From: Candidatus Methanoperedens nitratireducens
Lineage (GTDB): Archaea; Halobacteriota; Methanosarcinia; Methanosarcinales; Methanoperedenaceae
Reading direction: 5' to 3'
Length of the DNA stretch: 54,438 nt
Assembly: GCF_000685155.1 (NCBI RefSeq)
Contig: NZ_JMIY01000007.1
Location: forward strand, 340,270-394,707
This document shows positions 36,135 through 45,152 of the stretch, one piece after another (positions within the stretch are counted from its first letter, which is position 1; every line of letters starts with the position of its first letter). Below the pieces are notes generated by a model. The model worked only from the letters and a program-made list of their open reading frames with translations, was not told the origin of the DNA and ran no database searches. The translations under genes were made by a program, and so were the position numbers.

Positions 36135-36266
36135 GTGGTCATAACGGAGACAAAGGTTGCTTCACTGATACAGAAAATAATCAAAATGGTATCTGAGCAA
36201 TCTCAAGATATTTATTTAATGTTACGCAACATTTATCATGCTTTGCATACTACTCATGTCCAATGA
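36135..36266 (+). CDS. Possible 43-codon ORF overlapping the beta-propeller gene
   Basis: A frame from GTG 36135 encodes VVITETKVASLIQKIIKM and more, ending in a TGA that overlaps the next ATG (ATGA). Helical character and the 4-nt overlap are suggestive of a real small gene. The ribosome site is weak and no family was recognised, so it could be chance. Confidence 0.25.
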   Translation: MVITETKVASLIQKIIKMVSEQSQDIYLMLRNIYHALHTTHVQ

Positions 36267-37408
36267 GTAAAGTACCCTTGCTTATCAGCCTTATTCTATT
36301 ACTTACCTCGATCAGTGCAGCAGGTGCAATTTCAGTAGAGAACGTGATAAAACTCAATGTCACTGAAACAGAACTATGGGACCCGGTTATCAGCCCGGAT
36401 GGAACAAAGGTCGCCTATATTGCATATGATGATCAACACATCCAGCAGGTATTTGTAATAAACACGGACGGCACAGAGAGAACAAAGCTTACCAGCGATG
36501 GATTTAAAAAATGGGGACTCGCGTGGGAACCTGATAAGATCGCATATGTTTCATTCGGGAAAGACGGGCTGGAGAAGATATTTGTTATAAACCCTGATGG
36601 CACTGAGAACAAACAGCTCATTCCTGATAACACAAGGCAGGGAAATTCGATCGAAAGACCAGTATGGGCTGCTCCATCATGGAGTCCCGATGGGGAATTC
36701 CTGGTGTACACGTCACTGGATGAGATGGCAAATCCGAAGATGTACATAGTCAACGCAGATGGCACAGGAAAGAGACTGGTTTTTAACGACACATTCAAGC
36801 AATGGAGCCCTTCAATAAGCCAGGATGGAAAAAGTATAGTATATGTATCATACAATGATAGACTTAGAGAAGAGCTTTTTATAGTAGATATAGTGGACGA
36901 AGCAGGAACCGGGAGAAGACAGCTCACCTTTGATGAGATAAAAAAGAACAATCCGGTCTGGGGGCCGGCTGGCACAATAACATATGTCTCCTACGAAGAT
37001 GTGACTTCATCCGCTGAGAAGATCTTTGCAATCAACACTGATGGGACCAGCAGGAGATTGTTCATTGATTCGGATTATAGACAGATAAGCCCGGCATTTA
37101 GCCATGATGGTGAAAAATTCTCATATGCAGCGATAGACAGCTCTGGTACAGTGAGAATTGCAGTGGGAGATATTGCTGGTATAACAGCTGCTGTACCAAT
37201 TGCTACTCCTGCTGAAACCGCTCAGGCAGTAACAACACAGACTGTAGCCCCGACTGCACCTGCTATTGAGACCCCGATACTGGAAGGAATCAAAGAGAAG
37301 CAAGAAGAAGAAGGGGGCGTTTTATGGACTATGTTTATGGTACTGGCTGTAATAATCATAGTACTGCTTGTTCTTCTGGTGGTCTCGGATATCCTCTCTA
37401 AGAACTGA
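36263..37408 (+). CDS. Exported TolB-like beta-propeller protein with C-terminal membrane anchor
   Basis: The 381-residue protein has a signal peptide (about 1-22) and six to seven PD40/TolB-type blades with the repeated pattern SPDGTKVAYI and IFVINPDGTE. A Thr/Ala/Pro-rich linker (about 310-340) follows, then a charged spacer and a membrane segment (about 350-376). It should display a propeller on the outer face of the membrane, for binding proteins or glycans. No enzymatic residues were seen. Its 3' end abuts the CorA-like gene on the other strand with no gap. Confidence 0.8.
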   Translation: MSKVPLLISLILLLTSISAAGAISVENVIKLNVTETELWDPVISPDGTKVAYIAYDDQHIQQVFVINTDGTERTKLTSDGFKKWGLAWEPDKIAYVSFGKDGLEKIFVINPDGTENKQLIPDNTRQGNSIERPVWAAPSWSPDGEFLVYTSLDEMANPKMYIVNADGTGKRLVFNDTFKQWSPSISQDGKSIVYVSYNDRLREELFIVDIVDEAGTGRRQLTFDEIKKNNPVWGPAGTITYVSYEDVTSSAEKIFAINTDGTSRRLFIDSDYRQISPAFSHDGEKFSYAAIDSSGTVRIAVGDIAGITAAVPIATPAETAQAVTTQTVAPTAPAIETPILEGIKEKQEEEGGVLWTMFMVLAVIIIVLLVLLVVSDILSKN

Positions 37409-38524
37409 TCAATCCACTTCGAAGGGCATCAGACCCTTCTTTTTTACCCACCAGTAGGCAGCCCATGTTGAAAGGATCGTTGATACAACAAGGAGGGCTG
37501 AATACCATATCCTGTCCTCAGGCCCAAGATCAAAAGCCGAATTACTGAGAATAGTTGCAAGGGTGTTTGGTACAAGCACTGCTGTCCCTATTATAGTAAG
37601 CCAGGTCAGGACAAGAGCAAGCCTGTTGTTCACGATCTGGAGCTGGTTGTTGTAGATGCTCTGCAGCACCTCCAGTCCTGAGGCCAGTACCTCGGACATG
37701 TGCTCGCTAAGGGATATATGCCTGTTGACATCATCAGATAGTATACCCACGCGGGCAAGCAGCTTGCTGTTGTCCGTCATAAGTTCAGCATCGCCATGCC
37801 GGAGTGAGTTCACGACATCAAGTGTGGCCCACAGCGTATCCAGATAGCTTATAAGGGCATGTTTCATATTGTATATCTCTGGAGCGATCATTCCCCTTGG
37901 TGTCATGGGGTCCATCAGGATCTTGCTGAGTTCATCTCCCCTGGATTCTATCTCACGCAGATGGTCAAAATTCCTGGTAATATTTACATCAATAATTCTT
38001 GTAAGAATGATTGTCAATTTATCCTGCTGCAGGAGGTTAGGTTTGATCTTTCTCATAAAAGCATCTGCATACCTTGAGAAACGCACCAGGCGGCTCACGG
38101 TTTGATTATGAATCGTGAGAATCAGGTCCTTTCTTATTAGAATTAATATCGGGCTGACATTAACTTCAAATTCCTTTACTGATACAGCAGGGAGCATTAA
38201 TCCCAGTTCAGTATCGCGGTCCTCATAAGCAGATAGATAATTTGAGAGGATAATGGGTACAAGGGTAGAACTAAATCCAAGATTAATTGCAATGACCTCT
38301 GCATCTTTCTCTATATCCTGTACAGGGAAATTCAACCATGCAATAGAAGACTCTTTAAGGAACGGTATAAACTCATGCGGACTATCTCCTATAAATTTTA
38401 ACGGCTTGCCCCCAGAGACCGGAAGCGCCACGCAAAGCGCGCGTGAACCGTTATTTTGAGGGACAGTATTCTGTTCTTTATTCCCTTCAATAAGTATCGT
38501 GTTTGCCTGTTTTTCCTCGTTCAT
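37409..38524 (-). CDS. CorA-like membrane protein lacking the GMN motif
   Basis: The 371-residue protein follows the CorA plan: a cytoplasmic alpha/beta domain, a long helical funnel (about 165-305) and two C-terminal membrane helices. The selectivity loop that normally reads GMN is replaced; the end of the first membrane helix reads GTAVLVPNTLATI, and the next helix begins near WYSALLVV. It may therefore transport a different ion, or have a ZntB-like role. The C-terminal tail is basic, as usual. It is a single gene, with 386 bp of non-coding DNA upstream. Confidence 0.7.
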   Translation of the reverse strand: MNEEKQANTILIEGNKEQNTVPQNNGSRALCVALPVSGGKPLKFIGDSPHEFIPFLKESSIAWLNFPVQDIEKDAEVIAINLGFSSTLVPIILSNYLSAYEDRDTELGLMLPAVSVKEFEVNVSPILILIRKDLILTIHNQTVSRLVRFSRYADAFMRKIKPNLLQQDKLTIILTRIIDVNITRNFDHLREIESRGDELSKILMDPMTPRGMIAPEIYNMKHALISYLDTLWATLDVVNSLRHGDAELMTDNSKLLARVGILSDDVNRHISLSEHMSEVLASGLEVLQSIYNNQLQIVNNRLALVLTWLTIIGTAVLVPNTLATILSNSAFDLGPEDRIWYSALLVVSTILSTWAAYWWVKKKGLMPFEVD

Positions 38525-38910
38525 ACCGTCTCCTTAATAAACCTGATCCGCAGGATTATCTCTTGTATTAATCTATTCTATTGTTATAAAATATTATTTT
38601 AAATAAATTGTTGTACCTGTTTTTGTATAAAGAACCTATTCCGTCCATATATGTAGATAATACCTAAAATACGTTCGCTCGATAGGTTCTAAGTAAGTCC
38701 GCACGATAGTTAAGGGGAAGCTATTCAGGAAATTATAAATCTCTTGAATACTATGTATTAGAGAGGAGTATCTGTAATTATAAGGGGAGGACAGGATGAA
38801 TAATGGATAGGATAACGCATATCGCCAATCGGTTACCCGGAATTGGTAGACTTAATGAGATGGAATCTAAATGAATATCGTTTGCTAACATCGCACTCTT
38901 TTCAATTGCA
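38525..38910. other. Gene-free region with an inverted repeat
   Basis: No convincing frame or RNA was found. AGAACCTAT (38631-38639) and ATAGGTTCT (38682-38690) form 9-bp arms 42 nt apart, and CGATAG occurs twice near the right arm. GAGAGGAG and GGGGAGGA purine runs near 38760-38790 resemble ribosome sites without a following gene, possibly remains of a lost one. Confidence 0.4.
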
Positions 38911-39954
38911 GTGAGTATGAGTGCAGAGAACCTCATGAGAGGGTTCAAAACACGAAATATATGGTTTGTATTTGTAGTCGGTGCTGCTATTTTTGTAATT
39001 TTTATAAACGAAATAGGGTATGGGAGGCTTCTGCTTTTAATAAGTAATGCCAATAAACAGCTTGTGCCTCTTGTAATTCTGCTGAATATACTCAATCTCA
39101 CAGCCTTCACAATGAGCTGGAAATACCTGATACCTGTGGATATCAGTTTCTATAAATTGTTTAAATTTTATACAGCAGGAACATTTATAAACAATATAAC
39201 CCCCACATTCGGGGTAGGCGGTGAACCAGTAAAGGCGATACTTCTTGGAAAGGAGATCGGTGCCAGTAAATCATTCTGCTTTGCGAGTGTTGTATCCCAG
39301 AGGATGTTGAACATGTTCACGTTTTTGGTCATCGAGCTTATGGGTATAACGCTCCTGTTCTACAGCCCGGAACTCAGGCTCGGGATATGGCAGATACTGG
39401 CATTGCTCTTCTCTATTGAGCTTGGTTTTATCGCTTTTGGTTTACTCGTTTATTTCTATATCAGGAAAGACAGATTCTCCTCATTTATCCACTCAATAAT
39501 CCGGTTCTCTGCACCTTTTATAAGGCTGGTGAGAAGGGGTTTTGATCACAGGGCGCACGCTGATGCCGTGGAGAGATCTATTGATTCTTTTCATATCGGT
39601 CTTAAGGATATACGTCGGAATAGAAGCGGTCTTGCCAATACAATAATCTTCTCTTCTCTTGGCTGGACTTTTGATATTATGGCAATATATGTTGTATTTC
39701 TTTCCCTGGGAGAAGCGCATATAGGCATCAGCGTACTGATAATCACCTATACCATCTCTATGATCAGCGGATGGCTTCCTCTTTTTCTTCCAGGCGGCCT
39801 TGGTATCGTGGACGGTACTATGGCTGCCCTTTTCATACTAAGCGGGGTGCCGACTGATGTTGCACTGCTTGCAACACTGTTCTACAGGCTCGGATCCTAC
39901 TGGTTTAACACAGTGTTCGGAGCCTTTTACTTCATGGGGGCATTGAGGTTATGA
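38911..39954 (+). CDS. Flippase-like membrane protein (LPG_synthase_TM/UPF0104 family)
   Basis: This 347-residue protein has about eight hydrophobic segments. The family pattern is visible in YTAGTFINNITPTFGVGGEPVKAILLGKE (about 90-118) and in the late PLFLPGGLGIVDGTMAALF. The domain is homologous to the membrane half of lysylphosphatidylglycerol synthase and is found alone in archaea, often with glycosyltransferases. Here it could move a lipid or lipid-linked sugar. Start is GTG 38911 or ATG 38917. It overlaps the adenosyltransferase gene by 4 nt. Confidence 0.78.
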   Translation: MSMSAENLMRGFKTRNIWFVFVVGAAIFVIFINEIGYGRLLLLISNANKQLVPLVILLNILNLTAFTMSWKYLIPVDISFYKLFKFYTAGTFINNITPTFGVGGEPVKAILLGKEIGASKSFCFASVVSQRMLNMFTFLVIELMGITLLFYSPELRLGIWQILALLFSIELGFIAFGLLVYFYIRKDRFSSFIHSIIRFSAPFIRLVRRGFDHRAHADAVERSIDSFHIGLKDIRRNRSGLANTIIFSSLGWTFDIMAIYVVFLSLGEAHIGISVLIITYTISMISGWLPLFLPGGLGIVDGTMAALFILSGVPTDVALLATLFYRLGSYWFNTVFGAFYFMGALRL

Positions 39955-40490
39955 AGCTCTATACAGGAAGGGGAGATAAAGGAGAAACAGATCTTCTTGA
40001 AGGCGGGAGAATCAAGAAGAGCGCTTTGAGAGTAGAGGCCTATGGTACGGTTGATGAGCTGAATTCATTAGTGGGTCTTTCAAGGCTGTACGTGGAAGAT
40101 AAAGAGATTAACAATTTGCTCTTCCAGATACAGGAGAAACTGTTCATCCTGGGCTCTGACCTGGCAGTAGCTAAAGGGGAAAATACTCCCCGCTTAACAG
40201 AGAAGGACAAAAAATGGATCGAGAGGATAATAGATGAAATTTCACACGAACTTAAGCCGATAGACCGGCTCGTTTTCCCCGGCGCAAGTCTGGCATCGGC
40301 ATATCTGCAACTCTGCAGAGCCGTATCCCGGAGAATGGAGAGGCGGATCCAGGCGCTTTCGATGAGCGAGCCGATAAATGAATATGCATACGTCTTCACT
40401 AACCGCCTCTCAAGCCTGCTGTACGGGTTAGCATTGATGGTGAACCAGAGGCTGGGAGTGGAAGAGGTGGAATGGGTATATAAGGGATAG
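39951..40490 (+). CDS. PduO-type cob(I)alamin adenosyltransferase
   Basis: This enzyme adenosylates Co(I) corrinoids with ATP. The 179-residue protein has the family's N-terminal ATP site KLYTGRGDKGETDLL, the YGTVDELNS motif and the C-terminal LQLCRAVSRRMERR helix with its conserved Arg, followed by YVFTNRLSSLLYGLA. It overlaps the flippase-like gene by 4 nt (ATGA), so the two are translated together. Function in corrinoid assimilation fits a lineage that depends heavily on B12-type cofactors. Confidence 0.92.
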   Translation: MKLYTGRGDKGETDLLEGGRIKKSALRVEAYGTVDELNSLVGLSRLYVEDKEINNLLFQIQEKLFILGSDLAVAKGENTPRLTEKDKKWIERIIDEISHELKPIDRLVFPGASLASAYLQLCRAVSRRMERRIQALSMSEPINEYAYVFTNRLSSLLYGLALMVNQRLGVEEVEWVYKG

Positions 40491-40575
40491 AAGGATTTTG
40501 AAAAATTATAAACTCGATAAAACCTTTAAGTACATGATAATCAATTCTTATTTACCGTGATAAACTTTAAAATAT

Positions 40576-40935
40576 ATGCAAGAAAAAAATCGAATTTATA
40601 GGGCAAGAAAAGCGCTTGATAATATCGTAAACAGGCTCGAGCAGGACTATGACCCTGAGCAGATAATCCTTTTTGGTTCGTATGCATACGGTAATCCGAC
40701 CGAAGAAAGCGATCTTGACCTGCTGATAGTAAAAGATACCGCTGAACCTGTTCTTGCGCGCTGGACAAGGGTTAGAAAGCTAGTCTCGGATCTAAGGAAG
40801 GGTATAGCCTTCTCACCGGTTATTATTACTCCCTCTGAGCTTAAGAATAGACTTGAAAAAAGAGATCCATTTTTTGAAGAGATTATCAGAAGAGGCAAGA
40901 AGCTTTATGTCAGACAAGGAATCAAGCCTGCCTGA
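40576..40935 (+). CDS. MNT-type nucleotidyltransferase (antitoxin of HEPN/MNT pair)
   Basis: The 119-residue protein has the minimal nucleotidyltransferase core GSYAYGNPTEESDLDLLIV, with metal-binding Asp residues. In HEPN-MNT systems the MNT protein inactivates the HEPN RNase, in known cases by adding AMP to a Tyr. It overlaps the HEPN gene by 29 bp, in the usual MNT-HEPN order. The pair stands directly ahead of the TIR-WD40 gene and forms part of a defence block. Confidence 0.85.
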   Translation: MQEKNRIYRARKALDNIVNRLEQDYDPEQIILFGSYAYGNPTEESDLDLLIVKDTAEPVLARWTRVRKLVSDLRKGIAFSPVIITPSELKNRLEKRDPFFEEIIRRGKKLYVRQGIKPA

Positions 40936-41326
40936 GGACTGGTTTAAAAAAGGGGCTGAGGATAATCAGGCTGTTAGGATTCTGTTAAAGCATGGAGGAA
41001 GCAGCTCTGTAGCAGCCTATCTCATACAGCAGATGTTAGAGAAATACATGAAGGGGTTTTTACTATCGAAAGGTTGGAGGCTCAAACGAACCCATGACCT
41101 TGAGGAGCTCCTTGATGTGTCGGTTGAGTTTGATCAATCCTTTGAAGAATTCAGGGAACTTTCTCAAAAAGCCACTGCATTTTATTTTTTGGAGCGGTAT
41201 CCGTTCTTTGCCGGAGAACTCAGCAGGGAAGAGGTCAAGAGCGCTTATCTTGAGTCTCAAAAGTTAATCGAGAAGATAGAAAAATCATATAGGCAAAGTA
41301 AAAGAGATTCTCAAAATAGCCCTTAG
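40907..41326 (+). CDS. HEPN-domain protein (toxin of HEPN/MNT pair)
   Basis: ATG 40907 (MSDKESSLPEDWF) is chosen; an earlier in-frame Met lies deep within the MNT gene. The 139-residue protein shows the HEPN helix ending LIQQMLEKYMKGFLL, followed by GWRLKRTHDLEEL, giving the R-x4-H RNase motif. A Tyr-rich YFLERYPFF stretch in the later half is the kind of region modified by MNT partners. Predicted RNase or abortive-infection toxin. Confidence 0.82.
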   Translation: MSDKESSLPEDWFKKGAEDNQAVRILLKHGGSSSVAAYLIQQMLEKYMKGFLLSKGWRLKRTHDLEELLDVSVEFDQSFEEFRELSQKATAFYFLERYPFFAGELSREEVKSAYLESQKLIEKIEKSYRQSKRDSQNSP

Positions 41327-41390
41327 AAAAGATTAAGTGCATTGCAGAAGATTTGTTGGATGTATCAGATTGAGGTGGTAAAAACTAAAA

Positions 41391-44300
41391 ATGACCGAGA
41401 CTTTCACCTATGACGTTTTCATAAGCCACAGTTCCAGGGACAAGCTGGTCGTGCGCGAACTGGCGCAGCAGTTGAAGATGGACGGCCTGCGCGTCTGGTT
41501 CGATGAATGGGAAATCAAGCCCGGCGATATGATCGGTCTCAGGATAGAGCAGGGGCTGGAGCAGTCACGCTGCCTGATACTTGTAATGTCGAGCAATGCC
41601 TTTGCATCCGAGTGGGTGGCGCTTGAGCGACATACGGCATTGTTCCGCGATCCCACAAATGCCCGGCGCCGCTTCATTCCTTTGCGATTGGATGATGCAG
41701 AGATCAAGGACATCCTGAAGCAGTTTGCGTATGTGGACTGGCGGCAGAGATCCGACGAGCAGTATGTGAAATTGCTTGAAGCGTGCAGGCCGCCTGTGGT
41801 CGCGACCAAACCTACAGGAATACAAAAACAGCAATCTATCAAAACCCTCAAAGGGCATACCAGGGGGGTATGGGAAGTGGCAGTGACACCGGATTGTCGA
41901 CTGGCTGTCTCTGCTTCTGCTGATACTACCGTGCGGGTATGGAACCTGGATTCCGGGAAGTGCACAGCCACACTCAAAGGACATACCGGGCCGGTATTTG
42001 GAGTGGCGGTGACGGCTGATGGCCGACTGGCCGTCTCTGCTTCTGCTGATACTACCGTGCGGGTATGGAACCTGGATTCCGGGAAGTGCACAGCCACACT
42101 CATAGGGTATTCCGGACCGGTAGTTGGAGTGGCGGTGACCGCAGACGGCCGACTGGCCGTCTCTGCTTCTGCTGATACTACCGTGCGGGTATGGAACCTG
42201 GATTCCGGGAAGTGCACAGCCACACTCAAAGGGCATACCGGGCCGGTAGTGGGAGTGGCGGTGACGGCTGATGGCCGACTGGCCGTCTCTGCTTCATATG
42301 ATTCTACCATGCGGGTATGGAACCTGAATTCCGGGGAGTGCACAGCCATACTCAAAGGGCATACCGGGCCGGTAGTTGGAGTGGCGGTGACCGCAGACGG
42401 CCGACTGGCCGTCTCTGCTTCTGCTGATAAAACTGTGCGGGTATGGAACTTGGATTCCGGGAAGTGCACAGCCACACTCGAAGGACATACCGGGCTGATA
42501 GTGAGAGTAGCGGTGACCGCAGACGGCCGGCTGGCCGTCTCTGCTTCTGCTGATAAAACTGTGCGGGTATGGAACCTGGATTCCGGAGAATGTATAGCTA
42601 CACTCAAAGGGCATACAGGGGAGGTATGGGGAGTGGCGGTGACGGCTGATTGCCGGCTGGCAGTTTCTGCTTCTGCTGATAATACCATGCGGGTATGGAA
42701 CATTCCACTTATTGAAAAGTCTATCAAAGTATCCGAATCAACCCGCTACGCCAATGCCAAGGTCGTACTGTTAGGCGAAACGGGTGTGGGAAAAACTGGT
42801 CTTGCCCTGCGCCTGTGCGAGAACCGCTGGGAACCCACCGAATCTACCCACGGTATGCTTGTTTCGCAGCTCAAGCTGCCTCCGGGCAATGGGTCATCAG
42901 GTATCGAGCGCGAGGTATGGCTGTGGGATTTTGCAGGTCAACCCGATTACAGGCTGATCCACCAGCTTTACATGGATGAAACCGCGCTGGGCCTGCTGGT
43001 GTTTGATCCCCAGGATGACAACCCCTTTGAAGACCTGGGACACTGGGAGAAAGCCCTGCATGCCGCTGCAAAACATAATCCTGCAAAGCTTCTTGTCGCT
43101 GCCCGGTGCGACCGCGGCGGGATCACGATCAGCAATAAGCGGTTCGAGCAGTTCTGCAAAGAGCACGATTTCTCTGGCTTCCTGACCACAGGCGCCAAGA
43201 TCGGTGAAGGCTGCGAGGAACTCAAGGAGGCAATCGCCAGGCATATTCCCTGGGATCGGCTGCAGTGGACTTCGACCACGCGGCTGTTCAAGACGCTAAA
43301 AGATGCCATTCTTAAGCTCAAAGAAGAGGGAGCGCCGCTGGTGCGGCTAGCTGAGTTAAATCAGCGTTTGCAGCTAATGCTGCCTGGTGAGACAATAGGT
43401 GAGAAGGAACTTCGCGCCGTTGTTGGATTGATGCAGGGACAGGGCGTGGTGCAAATGCTGAATTTCGGTGATTTTGTGCTCCTGCAGCCCGAGCAGATCA
43501 ACCGCTACGCATCTGTGGTCGTGCGTATGGCGCGCGAGCATGTGGATGAGATGGGAATCGTGCCTGAGCATCAGGTGCTTGATGGGGGGCTGGACTACAA
43601 GGACATGAAGCGCCTGGCCGAGGCGGATGAAAAGATTCTCCTTCGTGCCATGGTGCAGACGTTCCTTGACCGGGCGCTGTGCCTGCGCGAACAGACCCCG
43701 AAGGGAACTATGCTTGTATTCCCGTCATATTTCCGGCGTGACAAGCCGGATTTACTGGAGCATCCGAACGTATTTGTGACCTACGGCTTTGCCGGGCCTC
43801 TGGATGAGATATATGCAACGCTTGTGGTGAAGCTGAGCTACTCGGATAATTTCAGGAATGATCAACTGTGGAAGAACGCTGCTGACTTCAAGACCCACGG
43901 AGGTAAACGCGTGGGACTGGCTATGAAGAAGAAGGCCGAGGGGGCGGCAGAGATCGTGGTATATTTCGAAGGTGGAGTGCCTGACGACACAAAAGTCACA
44001 TTCATCAAGTACGTACATGAGCATCTGTTACAGCGGGCGCAGGATGTGACCCGGGTACGGACATACGTGTGCCCTCACTGCGACACGCCTGTAGAGAACC
44101 GCAAGGCGATCCAGATCAGACTACAAAAAGGTTTTAAAGATATCGTCTGTGCAATCTGCGAGGAGCGCGTGGTATTGCTCGATCTGATCGAAGATAAGTT
44201 CGCCTCAGATGAGTTCCTGCTACGGGTACGTGAGATGGATAAGAAGGCGAAGATCAACCTGGACAACGAGAGCCGGGAACTGATATTGATCGGGCACGCG

Positions 44301-44714
44301 ACCGCTATCGCGGGTGAGGCTGGGCAGATCTTCCGGCCGACTCCCAACTCCGACTGGGGTATCGATGGCGAGATCGAGTTCAAGGATTATGCCGGAAATG
44401 CCAGCGGCAAGCGCGTCTACTTGCAGCTTAAATCGGGCGATTCGTACCTGTATAAGCGAAAGAAGGATGGGGTCGAAGTGTTCGCGATCAAGAACCTCCG
44501 CCACGCCGAATACTGGCAGCAGCAGGCCTATCCCGTGATGCTCGTGGTCCGCACTTCTGACGGCTCCATACGCTGGATGGATATCAGCGCATATCTCAAA
44601 GAGCAGAGCAAAGGAAGAACAACGCCAGTCAAGCAGATAATCTTCAAGGGCGAACTGTTCACTGCCCTCAATCTTCAGCGCCTGCGGGATAAACTGATCC
44701 CGCCACCAATATAA
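41391..44714 (+). CDS. TIR-WD40-Roc/COR-zinc ribbon-DUF4365 defence protein
   Basis: The 1107-residue protein joins a TIR domain (about 7-140; GLRVWFDEWEIKPGD and candidate catalytic Glu79 in SSNAFASEWVALE) to seven WD40 repeats of 42 residues (about 149-442). Next is a Roc-type GTPase: Walker A GETGVGKT (462-469), DFAGQ (513-517) and ARCDRG. A COR-like region follows, then a zinc ribbon with CPHC (894-897) and CAIC (920-923). The C-terminal DUF4365 nuclease (about 960-1070) has Asp992 and Gln1012-Leu-Lys1014. Sensing would lie in the WD40 propeller, switching in the GTPase, and two possible effectors (NAD-degrading TIR and nuclease) sit at the ends. It follows an MNT-HEPN pair by 64 bp. Antiviral function is inferred from architecture. 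Confidence 0.85.
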   Translation: MTETFTYDVFISHSSRDKLVVRELAQQLKMDGLRVWFDEWEIKPGDMIGLRIEQGLEQSRCLILVMSSNAFASEWVALERHTALFRDPTNARRRFIPLRLDDAEIKDILKQFAYVDWRQRSDEQYVKLLEACRPPVVATKPTGIQKQQSIKTLKGHTRGVWEVAVTPDCRLAVSASADTTVRVWNLDSGKCTATLKGHTGPVFGVAVTADGRLAVSASADTTVRVWNLDSGKCTATLIGYSGPVVGVAVTADGRLAVSASADTTVRVWNLDSGKCTATLKGHTGPVVGVAVTADGRLAVSASYDSTMRVWNLNSGECTAILKGHTGPVVGVAVTADGRLAVSASADKTVRVWNLDSGKCTATLEGHTGLIVRVAVTADGRLAVSASADKTVRVWNLDSGECIATLKGHTGEVWGVAVTADCRLAVSASADNTMRVWNIPLIEKSIKVSESTRYANAKVVLLGETGVGKTGLALRLCENRWEPTESTHGMLVSQLKLPPGNGSSGIEREVWLWDFAGQPDYRLIHQLYMDETALGLLVFDPQDDNPFEDLGHWEKALHAAAKHNPAKLLVAARCDRGGITISNKRFEQFCKEHDFSGFLTTGAKIGEGCEELKEAIARHIPWDRLQWTSTTRLFKTLKDAILKLKEEGAPLVRLAELNQRLQLMLPGETIGEKELRAVVGLMQGQGVVQMLNFGDFVLLQPEQINRYASVVVRMAREHVDEMGIVPEHQVLDGGLDYKDMKRLAEADEKILLRAMVQTFLDRALCLREQTPKGTMLVFPSYFRRDKPDLLEHPNVFVTYGFAGPLDEIYATLVVKLSYSDNFRNDQLWKNAADFKTHGGKRVGLAMKKKAEGAAEIVVYFEGGVPDDTKVTFIKYVHEHLLQRAQDVTRVRTYVCPHCDTPVENRKAIQIRLQKGFKDIVCAICEERVVLLDLIEDKFASDEFLLRVREMDKKAKINLDNESRELILIGHATAIAGEAGQIFRPTPNSDWGIDGEIEFKDYAGNASGKRVYLQLKSGDSYLYKRKKDGVEVFAIKNLRHAEYWQQQAYPVMLVVRTSDGSIRWMDISAYLKEQSKGRTTPVKQIIFKGELFTALNLQRLRDKLIPPPI
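41848..42717 (+). repeat. Near-identical 126-bp tandem repeats encoding WD40 blades
   Basis: Seven units of about 126 bp lie in frame inside the TIR-WD40 gene. Adjacent units share long identical runs such as GCCGTCTCTGCTTCTGCTGA and differ mainly in a few codons on the loop preceding VGVAVTADGRL. Such DNA-level identity means recent duplication or gene conversion, the usual mark of a fast-changing recognition surface. Confidence 0.85.
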
Positions 44715-44724
44715 AGCGCTGATT

Positions 44725-45033
44725 CTAGCCTGAACTTCCACCATTGGCCGGCAATACACTTGCTAACATCGCCAGAACTGGCCCCACCAGTAGACCGGCC
44801 CACGCAAAAAGAGCAATGAGCCCAAGGATAGCCAGGTATGCTCTCTTTCGAATATTGATTTTTTCTTTGCTTTTCAATACAAGACGAAGGACAGCAGCGC
44901 CTAACAGAATCTGCACCGTGGCAAGAGTAATGGTGACTGCAACCTCCGGCACAAGCGGTGAATGGGCCTGAGCTTCTGGCAGCAGGCAGATGATAGCGAT
45001 AGTCAGGATTAAAATAATACTCATAGATTGCAT
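44725..45033 (-). CDS. Small membrane protein of unknown function
   Basis: ATG 45033 (MQSMSIILIL) is chosen; a TTG at 45057 is in frame but weaker. The 102-residue protein has an N-terminal signal-like segment (to QAHS) and two further hydrophobic segments (about 27-51 and 65-93), separated by a basic KSKEKINIRKR loop. No family was recognised. It lies convergent to the TIR-WD40 gene, with a 10-bp gap. Confidence 0.5.
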   Translation of the reverse strand: MQSMSIILILTIAIICLLPEAQAHSPLVPEVAVTITLATVQILLGAAVLRLVLKSKEKINIRKRAYLAILGLIALFAWAGLLVGPVLAMLASVLPANGGSSG

Positions 45034-45152
45034 AATATATGCGCAGGATCTGCTCAATCAGTTATTCACCCCTACTTTTCGATTCTATTTGCCCTGCATA
45101 AACATATCACCCGCGAGTCTATAAAGATGAGGGTCAATTTGATTGGGCTTAT

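Noticed and set aside
41848-42717. Regular repeats that could be taken for a CRISPR array
   Set aside because: Units are 126 bp, in frame and encode WD40 blades; there are no short repeats with unique spacers.
41408-42727. Long open frame on the minus strand across the WD40 repeats
   Set aside because: It is the antisense shadow of the tandem repeats: its protein is a repeated Ser/Ala/Thr pattern with no family, and the plus strand encodes clear TIR and WD40 motifs.
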